Part shown: positions 1 through 6,202 of the stretch, piece by piece
How the letters are laid out: each line of letters starts with the position of its first letter
Numbering within the stretch: position 1 is the stretch's first letter
NCBI GenBank assembly: GCA_002307035.1
Contig: DBTL01000028.1
Location: forward strand, 1-21,735
DNA length: 21,735 nucleotides
From: Bacteroides sp. UBA1317
GTDB lineage: Bacteria; Bacteroidota; Bacteroidia; Bacteroidales; Bacteroidaceae
Direction: 5' to 3'
The notes under the pieces: generated by a model
Seen by the model: only the letters and a program-made list of their open reading frames with translations
What the model was told of the DNA's origin: nothing
The model's database searches: none
Position numbers and translations under genes: made by a program

Positions 1-133
1 ATGACGTTTTAGTTCCTGCCAAAATTGCCGTATCCTCCGACCGGTTTAATCCAAATAACGAAGGTGCTACTAAGGCCGAAGCCCCGGCTAAAGCAGCTTT
101 TTTCAGGAAGTCCCTACGATCGTTTGTTTTCAT
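1..133 (-). CDS. Tat-exported protein, N-terminal part only (possibly Gfo/Idh/MocA-type oxidoreductase)
   Basis: The gene starts at an ATG whose complement is at 131-133 and runs off the left edge, so only 44 codons are visible. The N-terminus reads MKTNDRRDFLKKAALAG: a twin-arginine motif (RRDFLKK) followed by a hydrophobic Ala/Leu segment and a small-residue region near residues 25-30. This is a Tat signal peptide, so the folded product is exported to the periplasm. In Bacteroides this kind of start is typical of Gfo/Idh/MocA-family NAD(P)-dependent oxidoreductases and related glycosidases acting on sugars. That family assignment is inference, because no catalytic domain is in view. It is transcribed divergently from the ROK regulator, which may control it. 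Confidence 0.8.
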   Translation of the reverse strand, partial: MKTNDRRDFLKKAALAGASALVAPSLFGLNRSEDTAILAGTKTS

Positions 134-185
134 ATAATTAAGACTTTTAAAAAATGGGTAAAGTATTAAGGTGGTTCTCTAAATA

Positions 186-193
186 CAAATATA
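186..193 (-). promoter_or_regulatory. Bacteroides-type -7 box (TATATTTG) for the Tat-exported gene
   Basis: The complement of 186-193 reads TATATTTG, an exact TAnnTTTG match, 53 bp before the ATG at 133. A weak TTG-like element lies about 20 bp further upstream around 211-215. Confidence 0.55.
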
Positions 194-413
194 CACACTT
201 TTATTAAATAAACAATAAATAATAAATTATTTTATTATATAAGCGTAATTTTATTAGTTATATTTATAAACCCCTCCTCATTTAGCTCGAAACAGCGATT
301 TTAAAAGAATAGAATCTTTCCATTTTCAACAATCAGAGGTATTTAGGAGACAGATAGAGTCTCTACAAATAAACAAAATGATATCAAAAAAGAGAGTTAT
401 TAAATTTATTTGG

Positions 414-421
414 TATATTTG
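414..421 (+). promoter_or_regulatory. -7 box (TATATTTG) for the ROK regulator
   Basis: TATATTTG is an exact TAnnTTTG match ending 25 bp before the ATG at 447. No convincing -33 TTTG is seen at the usual distance. Confidence 0.55.
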
Positions 422-446
422 CATGAAACGCACAACAAATTAAGTT

Positions 447-1658
447 ATGAACCAACAATTCCTCAAAGAGATAGAGATAGGATCTAAAAATGCACTTGTC
501 AAAAAGCGCATCATTACACATTATATATATAATGGTAGTTCTACCATAACGGATCTATCGAAAGAGCTGGACTTGAGTGTGCCCACCGTCACTAAGTTCA
601 TTGGCGAAATGTGCGAGGACGGCTATCTTAATGACTATGGAAAGCTTGAAACGAGTGGAGGCAGGCACCCGAGTTTGTATGGACTGAATCCGGAATCAGG
701 CTACTTCATCGGAGTTGATATTAAAAAGTTCGCTATCAACATAGGCATCATCAACTTCAAAGGTGATATGGTGGAGCTTAAAATGAACATTCCTTATAAG
801 CTTGAAAATTCTATTGAAGGAATGAACGAATTATGCAAGATTGTCCTAAACTTCATCAAAAAGCTAACTATTAATAAGGAGAAGATTTTAAATATCAACT
901 TCAATATCTCTGGGCGTGTGAATCCTGAGTCCGGATATAGCTTCAGCCTGTTTAACTTTGAAGAACGTCCACTTGCCGAGGTACTGACCGAAAAGTTTAA
1001 ATACAAGGTTACCATAGACAATGATACACGTGCGATGACTTACGGTGAATACATGCAAGGATGTGTAAAGGGAGAAAAGGACATCATCTTCGTCAACGTA
1101 AGTTGGGGCATTGGGATTGGCATCATCATCGACGGGAAGGTGTATAATGGAAAATCGGGCTTTGCCGGAGAGTTCGGACACGTCAACACATTCGATAATG
1201 AGATTATCTGTCACTGTGGCAAGAAAGGTTGTCTGGAAACGGAGGCGTCGGGAGCTGCACTTCACCGAATTTTGCTCGAACGAGTGCGAAATGGCGAGAA
1301 TTCAATTCTAACAGAACGAGTGGCAACAGAAAACGAAAACCCGTTAACGCTCGATGAGATTATTTCAGCAGTTGCCAAAGAAGATGTGCTATGTATCGAA
1401 ATCGTTGAGGAGATAGGGCAAAAGCTGGGCAAACAGATTGCGGGACTGATCAACATATTCAATCCGGAACTGGTCATTATTGGTGGCACTCTGTCACTAA
1501 CAGAAGATTATATTACTCAGCCTATCAAAACAGCTATTCGGAAATACTCTTTAAACCTGGTCAACAAAGACTCGGTCATCATGACTTCAAAACTGAAAGA
1601 CCGGGCAGGAATCGTAGGAGCATGCATGCTAGCCAGAAGCCGCATGTTCGAAGATTAA
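447..1658 (+). CDS. ROK family transcriptional regulator (NagC/Mlc/XylR type)
   Basis: A 403-residue protein of usual ROK-repressor length. Residues about 15-65 form a winged helix-turn-helix (STITDLSKELDLSVPTVTKF), followed by a sugar-kinase-like ROK fold from about residue 85. A kinase-type Asn-Asp pair is at 192-193 (TIDNDTRA). The ROK zinc signature is intact: His245 in EFGH, then Cys255, Cys257 and Cys262 in CHCGKKGC. Such proteins bind DNA and are usually released by a sugar or sugar phosphate. The divergent neighbour at the left edge is a plausible target, suggesting local control of sugar or glycoside metabolism. The gene converges on the LysR gene with only 4 bp between the stop codons. 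The effector sugar cannot be read from the sequence. Confidence 0.9.
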   Translation: MNQQFLKEIEIGSKNALVKKRIITHYIYNGSSTITDLSKELDLSVPTVTKFIGEMCEDGYLNDYGKLETSGGRHPSLYGLNPESGYFIGVDIKKFAINIGIINFKGDMVELKMNIPYKLENSIEGMNELCKIVLNFIKKLTINKEKILNINFNISGRVNPESGYSFSLFNFEERPLAEVLTEKFKYKVTIDNDTRAMTYGEYMQGCVKGEKDIIFVNVSWGIGIGIIIDGKVYNGKSGFAGEFGHVNTFDNEIICHCGKKGCLETEASGAALHRILLERVRNGENSILTERVATENENPLTLDEIISAVAKEDVLCIEIVEEIGQKLGKQIAGLINIFNPELVIIGGTLSLTEDYITQPIKTAIRKYSLNLVNKDSVIMTSKLKDRAGIVGACMLARSRMFED

Positions 1659-1662
1659 TCAC

Positions 1663-2574
1663 TTAAACATCCAAAGAATGAGCCATCTCCCTGCTGAAAA
1701 TATCTTGTAAAAGAGCTATTTCCTTTGCATAGATGGTTTTCTTTCGTTGCACAAAATATAATATATTAATAAGAGGGGAAGTTCCTTCCCAAACAAGTTG
1801 AATATTACCATTCTCCAATTCCTTTCTGCCCAAAAAGTCAGGAATAACAGCAAATCCTTCCTTACCAGAGATACAACGAATGATCGAACTTAGATTAGGA
1901 ACGATGTAACTCGGCTCAAATTCAGCTCGCTTCTTAAAGTTGTGCAACCAAAAGTTCCTAAGATGTTCCATATCGCCTGTTGTTCCAAACCACGTCTGTG
2001 CATTTAGCCACCTCTCACAAGCTTTGATGTCAGCTTGTGCTGCTATTGCTTTAAACTCCGAAACGTTATTCCTCGAACCGGCAACTAATATCAACTGTTC
2101 TTTTGAAAAAGGTGTATAAGATACATTCAGTGAATCATCTTTCTGCGGAGTTATCACAAAATCGAGTAATCCCTTATCAAGGGAACTAAGCATCTCCTGA
2201 TAGTCGCCAAACCTGGATATTAAATTAAACGGCAACTCACTTATATAAGGTTCCAACACAAACTGAAAAGTTTCAAAACACATGCCAATACTGATACCTA
2301 CTCGGTTGGATGCACAATTCCTGAAGAAATGTTTTTCCGCTGTTTCCAATTGCTTCACCGGATCAACAATTGCGTTATAGAGCATCTTACCATGTTCGGT
2401 AGGCAACATCTTGCGTGTACCTCTATCAAACAACTTATAGCCAATATGAGCTTCCAAAGAATTCAGGTGCAGACTCACTCCGGGTTGGGAAATATATAAT
2501 TTATTTGCCGCCGAAGTGAGTGAGCCCGTTTCATAGATAGCTTTAAAAGTCCTAAACCATTCAAAATTAACCAT
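1663..2574 (-). CDS. LysR family transcriptional regulator
   Basis: A 303-residue protein with the canonical LysR layout. The N-terminal helix-turn-helix (residues about 3-62) contains FRTFKAIYETGSLTSAA and the downstream SQPGVSLHLNSLE recognition helix, followed by YKLFDRGTRK. A periplasmic-binding-like effector domain occupies roughly 90-295. It is divergent from the mdaB-like gene, the classic LysR arrangement, so it probably senses a redox-active or quinone-like compound and controls the two oxidoreductase genes. That target is inferred from position only. The effector domain has two cysteines close to the DNA-binding end (C82NRVGISIGMC region, approximate), but no clear OxyR-like disulfide pair can be asserted. 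Confidence 0.92.
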   Translation of the reverse strand: MVNFEWFRTFKAIYETGSLTSAANKLYISQPGVSLHLNSLEAHIGYKLFDRGTRKMLPTEHGKMLYNAIVDPVKQLETAEKHFFRNCASNRVGISIGMCFETFQFVLEPYISELPFNLISRFGDYQEMLSSLDKGLLDFVITPQKDDSLNVSYTPFSKEQLILVAGSRNNVSEFKAIAAQADIKACERWLNAQTWFGTTGDMEHLRNFWLHNFKKRAEFEPSYIVPNLSSIIRCISGKEGFAVIPDFLGRKELENGNIQLVWEGTSPLINILYFVQRKKTIYAKEIALLQDIFSREMAHSLDV

Positions 2575-2585
2575 ATTCTAAATCT

Positions 2586-2599
2586 ATCATAATTATGAT
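2586..2599. promoter_or_regulatory. Perfect 14-bp palindrome, candidate LysR operator
   Basis: ATCATAATTATGAT is its own reverse complement. It sits between the lysR -7 box (2601-2608) and the lysR ATG (2574), a position suited to autorepression, and lies in the shared divergent promoter region. It is AT-rich, so part of the symmetry could be chance. Confidence 0.45.
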
Positions 2600-2600
2600 G

Positions 2601-2608
2601 CAAATATA
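2601..2608 (-). promoter_or_regulatory. -7 box (TATATTTG) for the LysR gene
   Basis: The complement of 2601-2608 is TATATTTG, an exact Bacteroidota -7 match 27 bp upstream of the lysR start. Confidence 0.55.
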
Positions 2609-2644
2609 TGAATTATATTATTTTATTTATGCGAATAATCTATG

Positions 2645-2652
2645 TAATTTTG
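2645..2652 (+). promoter_or_regulatory. -7 box (TAATTTTG) for the mdaB-like gene
   Basis: TAATTTTG fits TAnnTTTG and is followed by GCAG, 26 bp before the ATG at 2679. With the minus-strand box at 2601-2608 it makes a compact divergent promoter pair. Confidence 0.55.
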
Positions 2653-2678
2653 CAGCATAAACAAAATGAGATAAAAAG

Positions 2679-3275
2679 ATGAAGAAAATTTATGTAATAA
2701 ACGGGGCACCAAAGTTTGCCCACTCAGGTGGAGAATTCAATAAAACTCTTTCCTCATGGACTATTGATTATTTTAATAGTCTTGGGAACTACGAGATTAA
2801 ATACACGGATATAAATCAGGGATATAGTCCGGAAGAAGAAGTTACTAAATATGTATGGGCTGATCTGGTTATTTACCATACCCCGATCTGGTGGTTCCAG
2901 ATACCCAATGAATTCAAGAGATTCTTTGATGAGGTGCTGACAGCGGGACATCAAAACGGGATATACTTTAGTGACGGCAGGCGTTCAGCAAATCCCAAAA
3001 GAAATTATGGTAAAGGCGGATTATTGCAAGGCAAAAAGTACATGCTTACCACAACGTGGAATGCTCCGTTGGAAGCTTTCACACTCGAAGATGAGTTCTT
3101 TCAGCAGCACAGCGTTGATGAAGGTGTCATGTTCGGCTTTCATAAGATGAATGCCTTCATTGGCATGAGCCAGCTTGAGAGCTTCCATTTTTATGATATC
3201 ATGAAAGCGCCCGACATAGAGTACTATCACAAAGTATATAAAGAGCATTTAGATCAAATCATTCAATCGTTATAG
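2679..3275 (+). CDS. mdaB: NAD(P)H-dependent quinone reductase, MdaB-like flavodoxin-fold oxidoreductase
   Basis: A 198-residue protein close to the E. coli MdaB length. It is a flavodoxin-like FAD/FMN protein reducing quinones with NAD(P)H by two-electron transfer in the cytoplasm. Family marks are the N-terminal beta strand and loop (MKKIYVINGAPKFAHSGGEF), the segment DLVIYHTPIWWFQIPNEFKR, and YGKGGLLQGKKYMLTTTWNAP. It is divergent from the LysR regulator and followed 50 bp later by an aldo-keto reductase in the same direction, a likely two-gene unit for reductive detoxification. The start is the first ATG after the -7 box. The general class is secure; the exact physiological substrate is not. 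Confidence 0.82.
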   Translation: MKKIYVINGAPKFAHSGGEFNKTLSSWTIDYFNSLGNYEIKYTDINQGYSPEEEVTKYVWADLVIYHTPIWWFQIPNEFKRFFDEVLTAGHQNGIYFSDGRRSANPKRNYGKGGLLQGKKYMLTTTWNAPLEAFTLEDEFFQQHSVDEGVMFGFHKMNAFIGMSQLESFHFYDIMKAPDIEYYHKVYKEHLDQIIQSL

Positions 3276-3325
3276 AACAAGCGGGTTTAATTATTTGTTC
3301 CATTAGAAATAATACAGAAAAGATT

Positions 3326-4147
3326 ATGGAGACATTTACATTAAACAACGGAGTAAACATTCCTTCCATAGGCCTTGGCGTATGGCGAATAGATGATGCG
3401 GAGATTGCTTATAAAACGATAGAACTGGCTTTATCTTTAGGCTACAGACATATTGATACTGCTATGATTTACGGAAACGAAGAGGCTGTAGGAAAGGCTA
3501 TCAAAGATTCCGGTATAGCGCGAGAAGAGATTTTCTTAACCACCAAACTATGGAATGATGACCAACGGTCGGGCAGAGTAATGGAAGCAATAGACGCCAG
3601 TCTGAAAAGATTGGGAATGGACTATGTCGACTTATACCTGGTTCACTGGCCGGTCAAAGAAACGTATGGAAATGTATGGAAAAAGATGGAAGAGGTTTAT
3701 AAAAGCGGCAAAGCCAAAGTGATTGGCGTGAGCAACTATCAGCCTCATCATCTTGACGATTTATTGCAAGTTGCCGAAGTGGTACCTGCCGTGAACCAGA
3801 TAGAGTGCAACCCTTATCTCTCGCAAGAGGCTGTTATCGCATATTGCAAAGGAAAGGGTATTTATCCGGAAGCTTGGGGGCCGTTAGGTGCAGGCAAAAC
3901 GGATTTATTGATTGATCCTGTCCTTCTTGACATTGCTAAAGCTCATGGTAAATCTGCTGCTCAAGTGGTTTTACGCTGGAATCTTCAACGCGGAGTTATT
4001 GTGATACCTAAATCGGTACACAAAGACCGATTAATTGAGAATCTGAGCGCTACTGACTTCACTCTCACAACGGAACAAATGAAGCAGATAAACAGCCTGG
4101 ACAAGAATCTACGTTTAGGTTCTCATCCTGATAACTTCGATTTCTAA
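3326..4147 (+). CDS. Aldo-keto reductase (2,5-diketo-D-gluconate reductase-like)
   Basis: A 273-residue single-domain (beta/alpha)8 NADPH-dependent reductase of standard AKR length. The catalytic tetrad is visible: Asp44 and Tyr49 in HIDTAMIYGNE, Lys74 in LTTKLW and His107 in LYLVHWP. The signature near the C-terminus, VIPKSVHKDRLIENL, contacts the cofactor phosphate. These enzymes reduce aldehydes and ketones to alcohols in the cytosol. It follows the mdaB-like gene by 50 bp and is probably co-transcribed under the LysR regulator, making a carbonyl and quinone detoxification pair. The substrate cannot be predicted beyond the family. Confidence 0.9.
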   Translation: METFTLNNGVNIPSIGLGVWRIDDAEIAYKTIELALSLGYRHIDTAMIYGNEEAVGKAIKDSGIAREEIFLTTKLWNDDQRSGRVMEAIDASLKRLGMDYVDLYLVHWPVKETYGNVWKKMEEVYKSGKAKVIGVSNYQPHHLDDLLQVAEVVPAVNQIECNPYLSQEAVIAYCKGKGIYPEAWGPLGAGKTDLLIDPVLLDIAKAHGKSAAQVVLRWNLQRGVIVIPKSVHKDRLIENLSATDFTLTTEQMKQINSLDKNLRLGSHPDNFDF

Positions 4148-4153
4148 CTGCCT

Positions 4154-4193
4154 CTTTCCACAAGAAGTCTTAGTATAAGCCTAGTGGAAAAAG
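4154..4193 (+). terminator. Possible weak hairpin after the aldo-keto reductase
   Basis: TTTCCAC (4155-4161) pairs with GTGGAAA (4184-4190), and inside it CTTA and TAAG can pair around GTA. No U-run follows, so termination is uncertain. Confidence 0.3.
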
Positions 4194-4197
4194 AAAT

Positions 4198-4270
4198 AAT
4201 CGGCAAATACACGATCGATGTATAGCACCTGAAAAGCAGGCCGGCATACACGAACTTGTATCTGCCGATT
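4198..4270. repeat. Long imperfect inverted repeat, structured intergenic element
   Basis: AATCGGCAAATACA (4198-4211) matches the reverse complement of TGTATCTGCCGATT (4257-4270) at 13 of 14 positions. A smaller CCTG/CAGG hairpin lies between the arms. It sits between the aldo-keto reductase stop and the tcdA promoter, so it may fold as a 3' UTR structure or terminator. No known family is recognised. Confidence 0.5.
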
Positions 4271-4290
4271 TCTATTCAAAATATTTATTG

Positions 4291-4298
4291 TATTTTTG
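4291..4298 (+). promoter_or_regulatory. -7 box (TATTTTTG) for tcdA
   Basis: TATTTTTG fits TAnnTTTG, is followed by CAG, and lies 28 bp before the tcdA ATG. Confidence 0.55.
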
Positions 4299-4326
4299 CA
4301 GCCTTAAAATAAGCAAGAAGTAACCT

Positions 4327-5127
4327 ATGGGATTGGAAAAGGGTATTTTTAAAAGAACAGAATTATTATTAGGCAATGACTTGATGAGCAAGATTGCCAA
4401 CACAAAAGTGATCATCTTTGGAGTAGGCGGCGTGGGTAGTTGGTGTGCCGAGAGCCTTGTCCGATCGGGCATCAGCCTCTTAACGATAGTAGACTCTGAC
4501 CGCATCTGCGTAACGAACATAAACCGCCAACTGATGGCGACAACAAAAACAGTAGGACAGGTAAAGGTAGAAGCTCTCAAAACCCGTTTGCTCGAGATCA
4601 ACCCAAAAGCAGAGATTAATGCTTTGCAACAAATCTATAGTGCCGAAACGTCGGACTCTTTTCACTTAGATGAATATGACTACATCATTGATGCCATAGA
4701 TAGCCTCGAAAACAAAGCCGAACTCATTCGCACCGCCACTAAAACCAAAGCCGTTTTATTTTCTTCCATGGGAGCCGCACTAAAAATGGATCCTACAAAG
4801 ATTAAGGTAGCCGAGTTTTGGAAGGTAATCGGTTGCCCGTTGGCAAGAGCTCTTCGCAATAAGCTAAAGAAAGGGGAACGACCTTCTAAGAAATTCCTAT
4901 GCGTGTTTAGTGAAGAATTACTCGAGAACAAAGGCGGAAATTCATCGTGCGGTACCGAACAGTGCCTTTGTCCCAAAGCAAAGAACGGCCCGGGTGATCC
5001 TGACTTAGTAAACCATGAATGGTGCAGTCTGAAAGCCCGTATCAATGGAACATTGGCACACAGTACAGCCATCTTTGGCTTTACCATCGCCGGACTGTTG
5101 ATGCAAGATTTATATAACGAGAAATGA
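4327..5127 (+). CDS. tcdA: tRNA threonylcarbamoyladenosine dehydratase TcdA (ThiF/E1-like)
   Basis: A 266-residue cytoplasmic E1-like enzyme that cyclises t6A37 to ct6A in ANN-decoding tRNAs using ATP. The Rossmann glycine motif GVGGVGSWCAE (residues about 32-42) binds the nucleotide; DSDRICVTNINRQL and GQVKVEAL are the ThiF-family adenylation motifs, and DAIDSLENK follows. The cysteine-rich segment SSCGTEQCLCPKA near residue 207-218 and the NGTLAHSTAIFGFTIAG C-terminus are typical of TcdA rather than ThiF or MoeB. It has its own -7 box and ends at a strong hairpin, so it is probably monocistronic. The start is the ATG beginning MGLEKGIFKRTELLLG, matching the usual family N-terminus. Confidence 0.92.
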   Translation: MGLEKGIFKRTELLLGNDLMSKIANTKVIIFGVGGVGSWCAESLVRSGISLLTIVDSDRICVTNINRQLMATTKTVGQVKVEALKTRLLEINPKAEINALQQIYSAETSDSFHLDEYDYIIDAIDSLENKAELIRTATKTKAVLFSSMGAALKMDPTKIKVAEFWKVIGCPLARALRNKLKKGERPSKKFLCVFSEELLENKGGNSSCGTEQCLCPKAKNGPGDPDLVNHEWCSLKARINGTLAHSTAIFGFTIAGLLMQDLYNEK

Positions 5128-5152
5128 GGGTGTGTCAGTTTTGACACACCCT
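5127..5152. terminator. Strong bidirectional hairpin terminator between tcdA and hicAB
   Basis: AGGGTGTGTCA (5127-5137) and TGACACACCCT (5142-5152) form a perfect 11-bp stem with a 4-nt loop, followed by TTTATT on the plus strand. It begins at the last base of the tcdA stop codon and lies between convergent genes, so it can serve both directions. Confidence 0.85.
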
Positions 5153-5165
5153 TTATTAACAGCAG

Positions 5166-5576
5166 CTACACAACTGACAAAAACTCTTCTCCTATTTTAT
5201 GTAGCCCATCTACAATACGTTTACGTTGCTCCGGACGTGGTTTTTTAAGTCCATTGGCGTAATGGCTAAGCTGCCTTTCGTTAATGCCCGAAGCTCGTGC
5301 AATGGCCGCAATAGACGTAAACTTCTCACAACTGCGAAGTAGCGCAGACGTTTCCAATATAAATTCAATTTCATAGTCTCCTTTTTGCAACCATTCAGGA
5401 ACACCATCGCCATCCTGAAGCATTCCCTCGATATGAAATTGTAGTGCTTCTTTAAAAGCTGCCTTTGCACCTTCAAATGTTTTATCAGTAACAACAATGC
5501 AGCCTTCAACCTGTTTTCCGTTGCCAACACAATAATTGCGTCCGCTCCAACTAATAAACGCTTCAACTTTTCCCAT
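5166..5576 (-). CDS. hicB: HicB antitoxin (HicB fold plus helix-turn-helix)
   Basis: A 136-residue antitoxin. The N-terminal partial RNase H-like HicB fold (residues about 1-70; GCIVVTDKTFEGAKAAFKEA) should bind and block the HicA toxin. The C-terminal part (about 85-130) is an XRE-like helix-turn-helix (TSIAAIARASGINERQLSHY, then ANGLKKPRPEQ) that should bind the hicAB operator. It follows hicA by 26 bp in the same transcript, the usual toxin-first order. The palindromes upstream of hicA are the likely target of this DNA-binding domain. The family call is firm; the autoregulation is inferred from the family and from the sites. Confidence 0.9.
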   Translation of the reverse strand: MGKVEAFISWSGRNYCVGNGKQVEGCIVVTDKTFEGAKAAFKEALQFHIEGMLQDGDGVPEWLQKGDYEIEFILETSALLRSCEKFTSIAAIARASGINERQLSHYANGLKKPRPEQRKRIVDGLHKIGEEFLSVV

Positions 5577-5602
5577 ACTGCTTTTTATTTAATGCCGAGT
5601 GA

Positions 5603-5797
5603 TTATTTCCACCCTGCCTGTTTCCAGATACTATTCAATAACTCTTGACTTAGCGTTTCGCTTGGCTTTCCTCTTAAGGTAACCTTTCCGCTTAGTGTAG
5701 GATGCTTAAATTGCCTGTGATCTCCTTTTGTATAACTTAAAATCCAACCGTTTTCCTCAAGCAATTTAAGAACCTCCTTAACCTTATACTTTTTCAT
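5603..5797 (-). CDS. hicA: HicA mRNA interferase toxin
   Basis: A small dsRBD-like RNase toxin that cleaves translated mRNA when not bound by HicB. The family hallmark, with the catalytic His in SYTKGDHRQFKHP and the following KVTLRGKPSETLS, is intact. A longer reading frame opens with GTG at 5821, but I place the start at the ATG at 5797 (MKKYKVKEVLKLLEENGW, 64 residues). That is the usual HicA N-terminus, and the -7 box TACCTTTG (5821-5828, minus) would put the transcription start downstream of the GTG. It is the first gene of a two-gene unit with hicB. It looks functional, with no frameshift or missing key residue. Confidence 0.9.
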   Translation of the reverse strand: MKKYKVKEVLKLLEENGWILSYTKGDHRQFKHPTLSGKVTLRGKPSETLSQELLNSIWKQAGWK

Positions 5798-5820
5798 TTT
5801 TACGCTATTATCAGACATCA

Positions 5821-5828
5821 CAAAGGTA
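5821..5828 (-). promoter_or_regulatory. -7 box (TACCTTTG) of the hicAB promoter
   Basis: The complement of 5821-5828 is TACCTTTG, fitting TAnnTTTG, and it overlaps the first operator-like palindrome at 5826-5844. Transcription would begin near 5814, leaving a leader of about 17 nt before the ATG at 5797. Confidence 0.6.
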
Positions 5829-5844
5829 GTAATATTAATACTAC
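5826..5844. promoter_or_regulatory. hicAB operator-like palindrome, site 1
   Basis: GTAGTA (5826-5831) and TACTAC (5839-5844) are inverted arms around a 7-bp AT centre. The site overlaps the -7 box, so a bound HicB would block RNA polymerase. It shares the 14-mer TAATATTAATACTA with site 2. Confidence 0.6.
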
Positions 5845-5864
5845 ATTAAAAGAATAAAGCATGA

Positions 5865-5890
5865 AAATAGTATTAATATTAATACTATTT
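5865..5890. promoter_or_regulatory. hicAB operator-like palindrome, site 2 (perfect, 26 bp)
   Basis: The 26 bp are perfectly self-complementary, with core ATAGTATTAAT joined to its own complement. The centre is about 42 bp, roughly four helical turns, upstream of the centre of site 1, consistent with cooperative binding of a HicB multimer. The region also sits before the gene-free stretch leading to putA. Confidence 0.65.
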
Positions 5891-5979
5891 AAATAAGGAG
5901 TGAGGATGCGTCAAAGACTGATCATCCTCATCTAATTCTTCTTTTTGCCCACTATTCATCAAAATTAGGCTCAAATTGA

Positions 5980-6009
5980 TTTGTTATTCAGTATATATTC
6001 ATATATTTG
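5980..6009 (+). promoter_or_regulatory. Promoter of putA (TTTG - 18 bp - TATATTTG)
   Basis: TTTG at 5980-5983 and TATATTTG at 6002-6009 fit the Bacteroidota -33/-7 consensus, with both elements present. The predicted transcription start is near 6016, giving a leader of about 185 nt before the putA ATG. Confidence 0.7.
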
Positions 6010-6045
6010 CCAAGAAGCATACTTTATAACGCATCTTTTTGAGTT

Positions 6046-6150
6046 ATGGAAAAACAGTATTTACTCTTTAACAGGTTCTCACAGCAGGCATTGCAAACCT
6101 TGCATCGCTATAGAGCCGTACAATTTAGCCCCACCACATTTATGTTTTAA
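6046..6150 (+). CDS. Possible 34-residue leader peptide upstream of putA
   Basis: An ATG frame 30 nt after the predicted transcription start encodes MEKQYLLFNRFSQQALQTLH and 14 more residues, ending at TAA 53 nt before putA. It is not recognised as any family. Its position in a long leader raises the possibility of a regulatory upstream ORF. It has no proline-rich run that would suggest simple proline-sensing attenuation (a single Pro). It may be a chance frame. Confidence 0.25.
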   Translation: MEKQYLLFNRFSQQALQTLHRYRAVQFSPTTFMF

Positions 6151-6202
6151 TCGATGAGATAGAAATCTTTTTTCGTTTCACTTATTAAAAACATAAATCA
6201 TT

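Larger units (their letters stand above)
134..446. other. Divergent intergenic region between Tat-exported gene and ROK regulator
   Basis: This 313-bp AT-rich stretch holds no credible gene. It carries a -7 box for each divergent gene (186-193 minus, 414-421 plus). A short inverted repeat GAGAC/GTCTC at 347-363 (5-bp arms, 7-bp spacer) lies just upstream of the ROK promoter and could be an operator half-site pair, but it is too short to assert. Confidence 0.6.
5891..6202 (+). other. Intergenic region and long putA 5' leader
   Basis: About 310 bp without an annotated gene. It holds the putA promoter (5980-6009), a leader of roughly 185 nt and a 34-codon open frame (6046-6150). A small AGAT/ATCT hairpin with a T6 tract follows that frame at about 6157-6174, but its 4-bp stem is too weak to call an attenuator. 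Confidence 0.5.

Noticed and set aside
347..363. GAGAC/GTCTC inverted repeat upstream of the ROK gene
   Set aside because: Five-base arms are too short to claim an operator without conservation data.
4680..5147. 155-codon minus-strand frame
   Set aside because: Antisense shadow of tcdA, which has all family motifs.
5166..5566. Second minus-strand frame overlapping hicB
   Set aside because: It uses another phase of the same DNA and has no HicB or helix-turn-helix features.
5798..5821. GTG/ATG upstream start for HicA
   Set aside because: The -7 box would place transcription start downstream of it, and the family N-terminus begins at the ATG at 5797.
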